From Alistipes sp. (GTDB lineage: Bacteria > Bacteroidota > Bacteroidia > Bacteroidales > Rikenellaceae), in NCBI GenBank assembly GCA_017399485.1, contig JAFQCA010000023.1, forward strand, positions 62,001 through 126,000: DNA of 64,000 nucleotides, written 5' to 3'. The notes beneath the pieces are model-generated. The model worked only from the letters and a program-made list of their open reading frames with translations. It made no database searches and had not been told where the DNA came from. Shown piece after piece: positions 62,035-64,000 of the stretch (its first letter is position 1; the number at the start of each line of letters is the position of its first letter). A program made the translations under genes and the position numbers.

Positions 62035-62769
62035 TTATTTTGTGGCCTCTATATTAATTGTGGGCTGAATGAGCGGTGCAAAATGTTGTTGTACGCTCTC
62101 TTTGTATTTGCGGGATATTGGCAGTGAGATATTTGATATATGTATGCAATTTGCATCGAGACGTTCAACATAGAGTCTGTTTACGAGATATGAGCGGTGT
62201 ATTCTTATGAAATTGCCATTGTCTAAAATCGACACCCATTGTGAAATGGATGTTTTCGTGCGGTAGGTCTCTTGGTTGGCAAGGTGTATCCATACCTCTG
62301 AATCGTTGCTCTCGACGTAGGCAATATCATTCATTACGACCTTCACTTTGCGGCGGTCAGAGATAAACTCTATGCTTTGAGGATGGAGTTGTTGGCGTTT
62401 GTCGAACCAACGCTCTAATGCGAATTGCGGAATAGCGATGGCAAAAAGGATGATGATAACAAATGCGGGATTAATTATTGTTGACGGAACGTTGCAACCT
62501 GCATAAATCGAACAGTCTATATTTGCTATTAGCATCAATAGTATGGTCAGGATTGTCACACCCGAAATGATAAGCGTTGTGTCTCGGATAGCCTCTTTGG
62601 GACGATTGAAATCTATTTGAGGAATCATCAGTCGTAAACATAACAGTGCAGGCAGATATAGCGAGCCAAGAAACATAGCCTGCGAGAGCGAGTAGTCGAA
62701 ACTCACCATAATAAGAGCAATGATAAACATTGCTATAATCCAATATCCTACAATTGCCAAATATCGCAT
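62035..62769 (-). CDS. Membrane-anchored LytTR-domain transcription regulator
   Basis: This 244-aa protein has four predicted transmembrane helices in the N-terminal half (~5-25, 28-50, 66-88, 98-118) and a LytTR DNA-binding domain in the C-terminal half (IAYVESNDSEVWIHLANQETYRTK and FIRIHRSYLVN, LPISRKYKE). It has no receiver domain, so signal input probably comes through the membrane part. No partner kinase is nearby. A divergent small ExbB-like membrane protein lies about 215 nt away. Confidence 0.88.
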   Translation of the reverse strand: MRYLAIVGYWIIAMFIIALIMVSFDYSLSQAMFLGSLYLPALLCLRLMIPQIDFNRPKEAIRDTTLIISGVTILTILLMLIANIDCSIYAGCNVPSTIINPAFVIIILFAIAIPQFALERWFDKRQQLHPQSIEFISDRRKVKVVMNDIAYVESNDSEVWIHLANQETYRTKTSISQWVSILDNGNFIRIHRSYLVNRLYVERLDANCIHISNISLPISRKYKESVQQHFAPLIQPTINIEATK

Positions 62770-62927
62770 ACGGAGTTGTTGTTTTGAGTGTAAAATTATA
62801 AAAAAAACTCCAATTATGTGTAATAGATGCTTTTGCCGAAACCCTCTTTTGTCGCAATATGGGGTTTCTACACGTTGATAATGGGTTTTGACAGGCTTAA
62901 AATTTCTCTAAAACCTCTATTTGACTC

Positions 62928-62935
62928 TATCTTTG
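62928..62935 (+). promoter_or_regulatory. Promoter (-7 element) of the ExbB-like gene
   Basis: TATCTTTG matches the -7 consensus with a TTTC 21 nt upstream (62903-62906). It lies about 50 nt before ATG 62984. Confidence 0.5.
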
Positions 62936-62983
62936 TAGTGGATATCCAAAGTTTAGTTTTGTTTAATCTAATGCAAGAAATTT

Positions 62984-63415
62984 ATGTTGTCGAATTTATT
63001 AAGTACTGATGTGGTAATGCAACCCATCGTGGCAGAAGGAGCAACTACGGCTCCGATTATTATGGAGGCGCCTGCTAATACATTCAGTATCGTTGATGCG
63101 TTTATGGCTGGAGGCTGGTGGGGTATGGCTGCAATAACACTCACGTTGGTGTGTGCGTTGTTTGCAGCGTGGAAAGCCCCTGCGTGGGTTCAGAGTCTGG
63201 GAAAGGTTGCTATTGCAATTGGTGTTATAAGTTTTCTTCTTGGAATTAGCGACATCGCTCAGGTAATACAGGAGAATGGTGACCGGTTTCCTTTCTCGGT
63301 ATATATAGGTGGCGTGAAGGTAGCGCTAATTGCTCCCATATACGGTATCATAGTATATGTTATCATTACGCTTGTCGATTTGGTCCGAAGACCGAGAATA
63401 AGTGAAATCGTATAG
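62984..63415 (+). CDS. Small MotA/TolQ/ExbB-like membrane protein (143 aa)
   Basis: It has three hydrophobic segments (about 42-62, 70-90, 110-132) separated by short polar loops, with a GGWWGMAAITLTLVCALFA helix and IAPIYGIIVYVIITLV near the end. The spacing and Gly pattern resemble the proton-channel family TolQ/ExbB, but the protein is shorter than a standard ExbB and no ExbD/TolR partner gene follows, so the channel assignment is tentative. It could also be read from an internal ATG (63017). Confidence 0.6.
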   Translation: MLSNLLSTDVVMQPIVAEGATTAPIIMEAPANTFSIVDAFMAGGWWGMAAITLTLVCALFAAWKAPAWVQSLGKVAIAIGVISFLLGISDIAQVIQENGDRFPFSVYIGGVKVALIAPIYGIIVYVIITLVDLVRRPRISEIV

Positions 63416-63491
63416 CAGCCCCGTTGTGGCAATTTCTATATGTTGTTCTATTTAAGACACCTCTCTCTGTAATACAATTATCTAATAGCAA

Positions 63492-63525
63492 ATGGGCTGT
63501 TCAACAAACGTGTTGGACAGCCCAT
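63492..63525. terminator. Bidirectional terminator between ExbB-like gene and ribF
   Basis: ATGGGCTGTTCAAC (63492-63505) and GTTGGACAGCCCAT (63512-63525) pair over 14 positions with one mismatch. CTGTCTATTTTATTA follows on the plus strand. Confidence 0.85.
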
Positions 63526-63537
63526 CTGTCTATTTTA

Positions 63538-63897
63538 TTATTCCCTCTTGCACTCTTCGGCATCTTGTAGCAGTTGTTGCTTGAGTGCATCAATGTTCTC
63601 GAATCGGTGTTCGTCGCGAATCTTCTTGAGGAGATTTATTTTAACGTATTGGCCATAGAGTGAGCCACGATAATTAAATATATGTATCTCCAAAAGTCTT
63701 GTCTGACCATCAACCGAAGGACGTGTACCAATATTAGCCATTGCCTTGTAGTTCTGTCCTGCGATTTTGATACGAGCGGCATATACGCCATTTGCTATAT
63801 CTGTCAGCCTGCTTGCATCGAGATTGGCTGTTGGAAAACCTATTTGTCGTCCTAACTTTGCCCCGTGAATGACTTTACCCTTTATGATTTTGTTCAT
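63538..63897 (-). CDS. Stand-alone riboflavin kinase domain protein
   Basis: The 119-aa protein consists only of the flavokinase domain usually found at the C-terminus of bifunctional RibF (about 300 aa). The nucleotide/flavin-binding GRQIGFPTANL, MANIGTRPSV and LLEIHIFNY motifs are intact. ATG 63897 is chosen; an in-frame TTG lies three codons upstream. The N-terminal FMN adenylyltransferase domain is absent, so either a second gene supplies it or this is a truncated copy. The domain is complete by motif. Confidence 0.85.
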   Translation of the reverse strand: MNKIIKGKVIHGAKLGRQIGFPTANLDASRLTDIANGVYAARIKIAGQNYKAMANIGTRPSVDGQTRLLEIHIFNYRGSLYGQYVKINLLKKIRDEHRFENIDALKQQLLQDAEECKRE

Positions 63898-63940
63898 AAT
63901 CCTCAACTTCGTAGTTCGTTCTATTTGCTCGGCCTATGGG

Positions 63941-64000
63941 TTAGATGTTCTGTGTCAGTTTCTGTACAAGCGAGAACTCCGAGAAGAACTCTTTGGCCAA
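63941..64000 (-). CDS. C-terminal end of an unidentified protein (truncated by window edge)
   Basis: A minus-strand frame enters from the right edge and stops at 63941-63943. Only 19 residues (LAKEFFSEFSLVQKLTQNI) are visible, a probable helix. The gene is upstream of the flavokinase gene, with a 43-nt gap. No family can be assigned. Confidence 0.4.
   Translation of the reverse strand: MAKEFFSEFSLVQKLTQNI

Overview
The window is a chromosomal segment of a Bacteroidetes bacterium, most likely order Bacteroidales; an Alistipes/Rikenellaceae-like organism is plausible but not proven. The evidence is the Bacteroidetes promoter type (TTTG, 19-21 nt, TAnnTTTG) before many genes, the weak Shine-Dalgarno context, and families typical of the phylum: DUF4301, DUF3822, DUF2764, DUF4369-thioredoxin lipoproteins, a bacterial tricorn protease and an M64 peptidase. 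It is almost entirely core housekeeping sequence. I see no phage, IS element, CRISPR array, rRNA or tRNA.

Layout. 1-580: end of an unknown gene, a small Cys-rich protein and a small membrane protein. 583-5653 (minus): ruvC, a secreted protein of unknown function, two DUF4369-thioredoxin lipoproteins, lpxD. 5709-13722 (minus): coaD, DUF3822, holA, tilS, murB and tricorn protease, closely packed as one operon read from tricorn. 13880-15313 (plus): DUF4301. 15396-17104 (minus): two GH16 glycosidases. 17440-25004 (plus): a V-type ATPase operon (E, DUF2764, A, B, D, I, K). 25190-31288 (plus): glutaminyl cyclase, a stand-alone homocysteine methyltransferase module, M20 amidohydrolase, RNase R, mqnC. 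31390-38469 (plus): tig, clpP, clpX, transketolase, hpt, queE, ftsB-like. 38470-39386: about 0.9 kb of non-coding, repeat- and hairpin-rich DNA. 39387-40637: secreted transglutaminase-like protein. 40710-49866: argR divergent from GNAT-argG-argC-argD-argB-argE-argH, then thiL. 49903-56165 (minus): flippase, aroQ, ptb, ackA, M64 peptidase, OmpR-type regulator. 56300-61972 (plus): DUF349 protein, pyrG, yidC. 62035-64000: membrane LytTR regulator, ExbB-like membrane protein, stand-alone flavokinase, end of another gene.

Most notable. (1) pyrG (CTP synthase) has a one-base frameshift near codon 40. Separately, its glutaminase domain has lost the nucleophilic Cys (now Gly), the catalytic His (now Asn) and the Phe of the Gly-Phe-Gly loop (now Ser), although the synthase half looks intact. 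This suggests an ammonia-dependent CTP synthase or a decaying copy. (2) The V-ATPase K subunit keeps all five positions that bind Na+ in Enterococcus hirae NtpK, in identical spacing, so the pump is probably Na+-coupled. (3) The 38.5-39.4 kb gap has a good promoter followed by four perfect hairpins, a poly-C repeat and an inverted-repeat element. (4) ArgR-type operators (TTGCATA/TATGCAA) overlap both divergent arg promoters, and a hairpin-forming repeat lies inside the arg operon between argG and argC.
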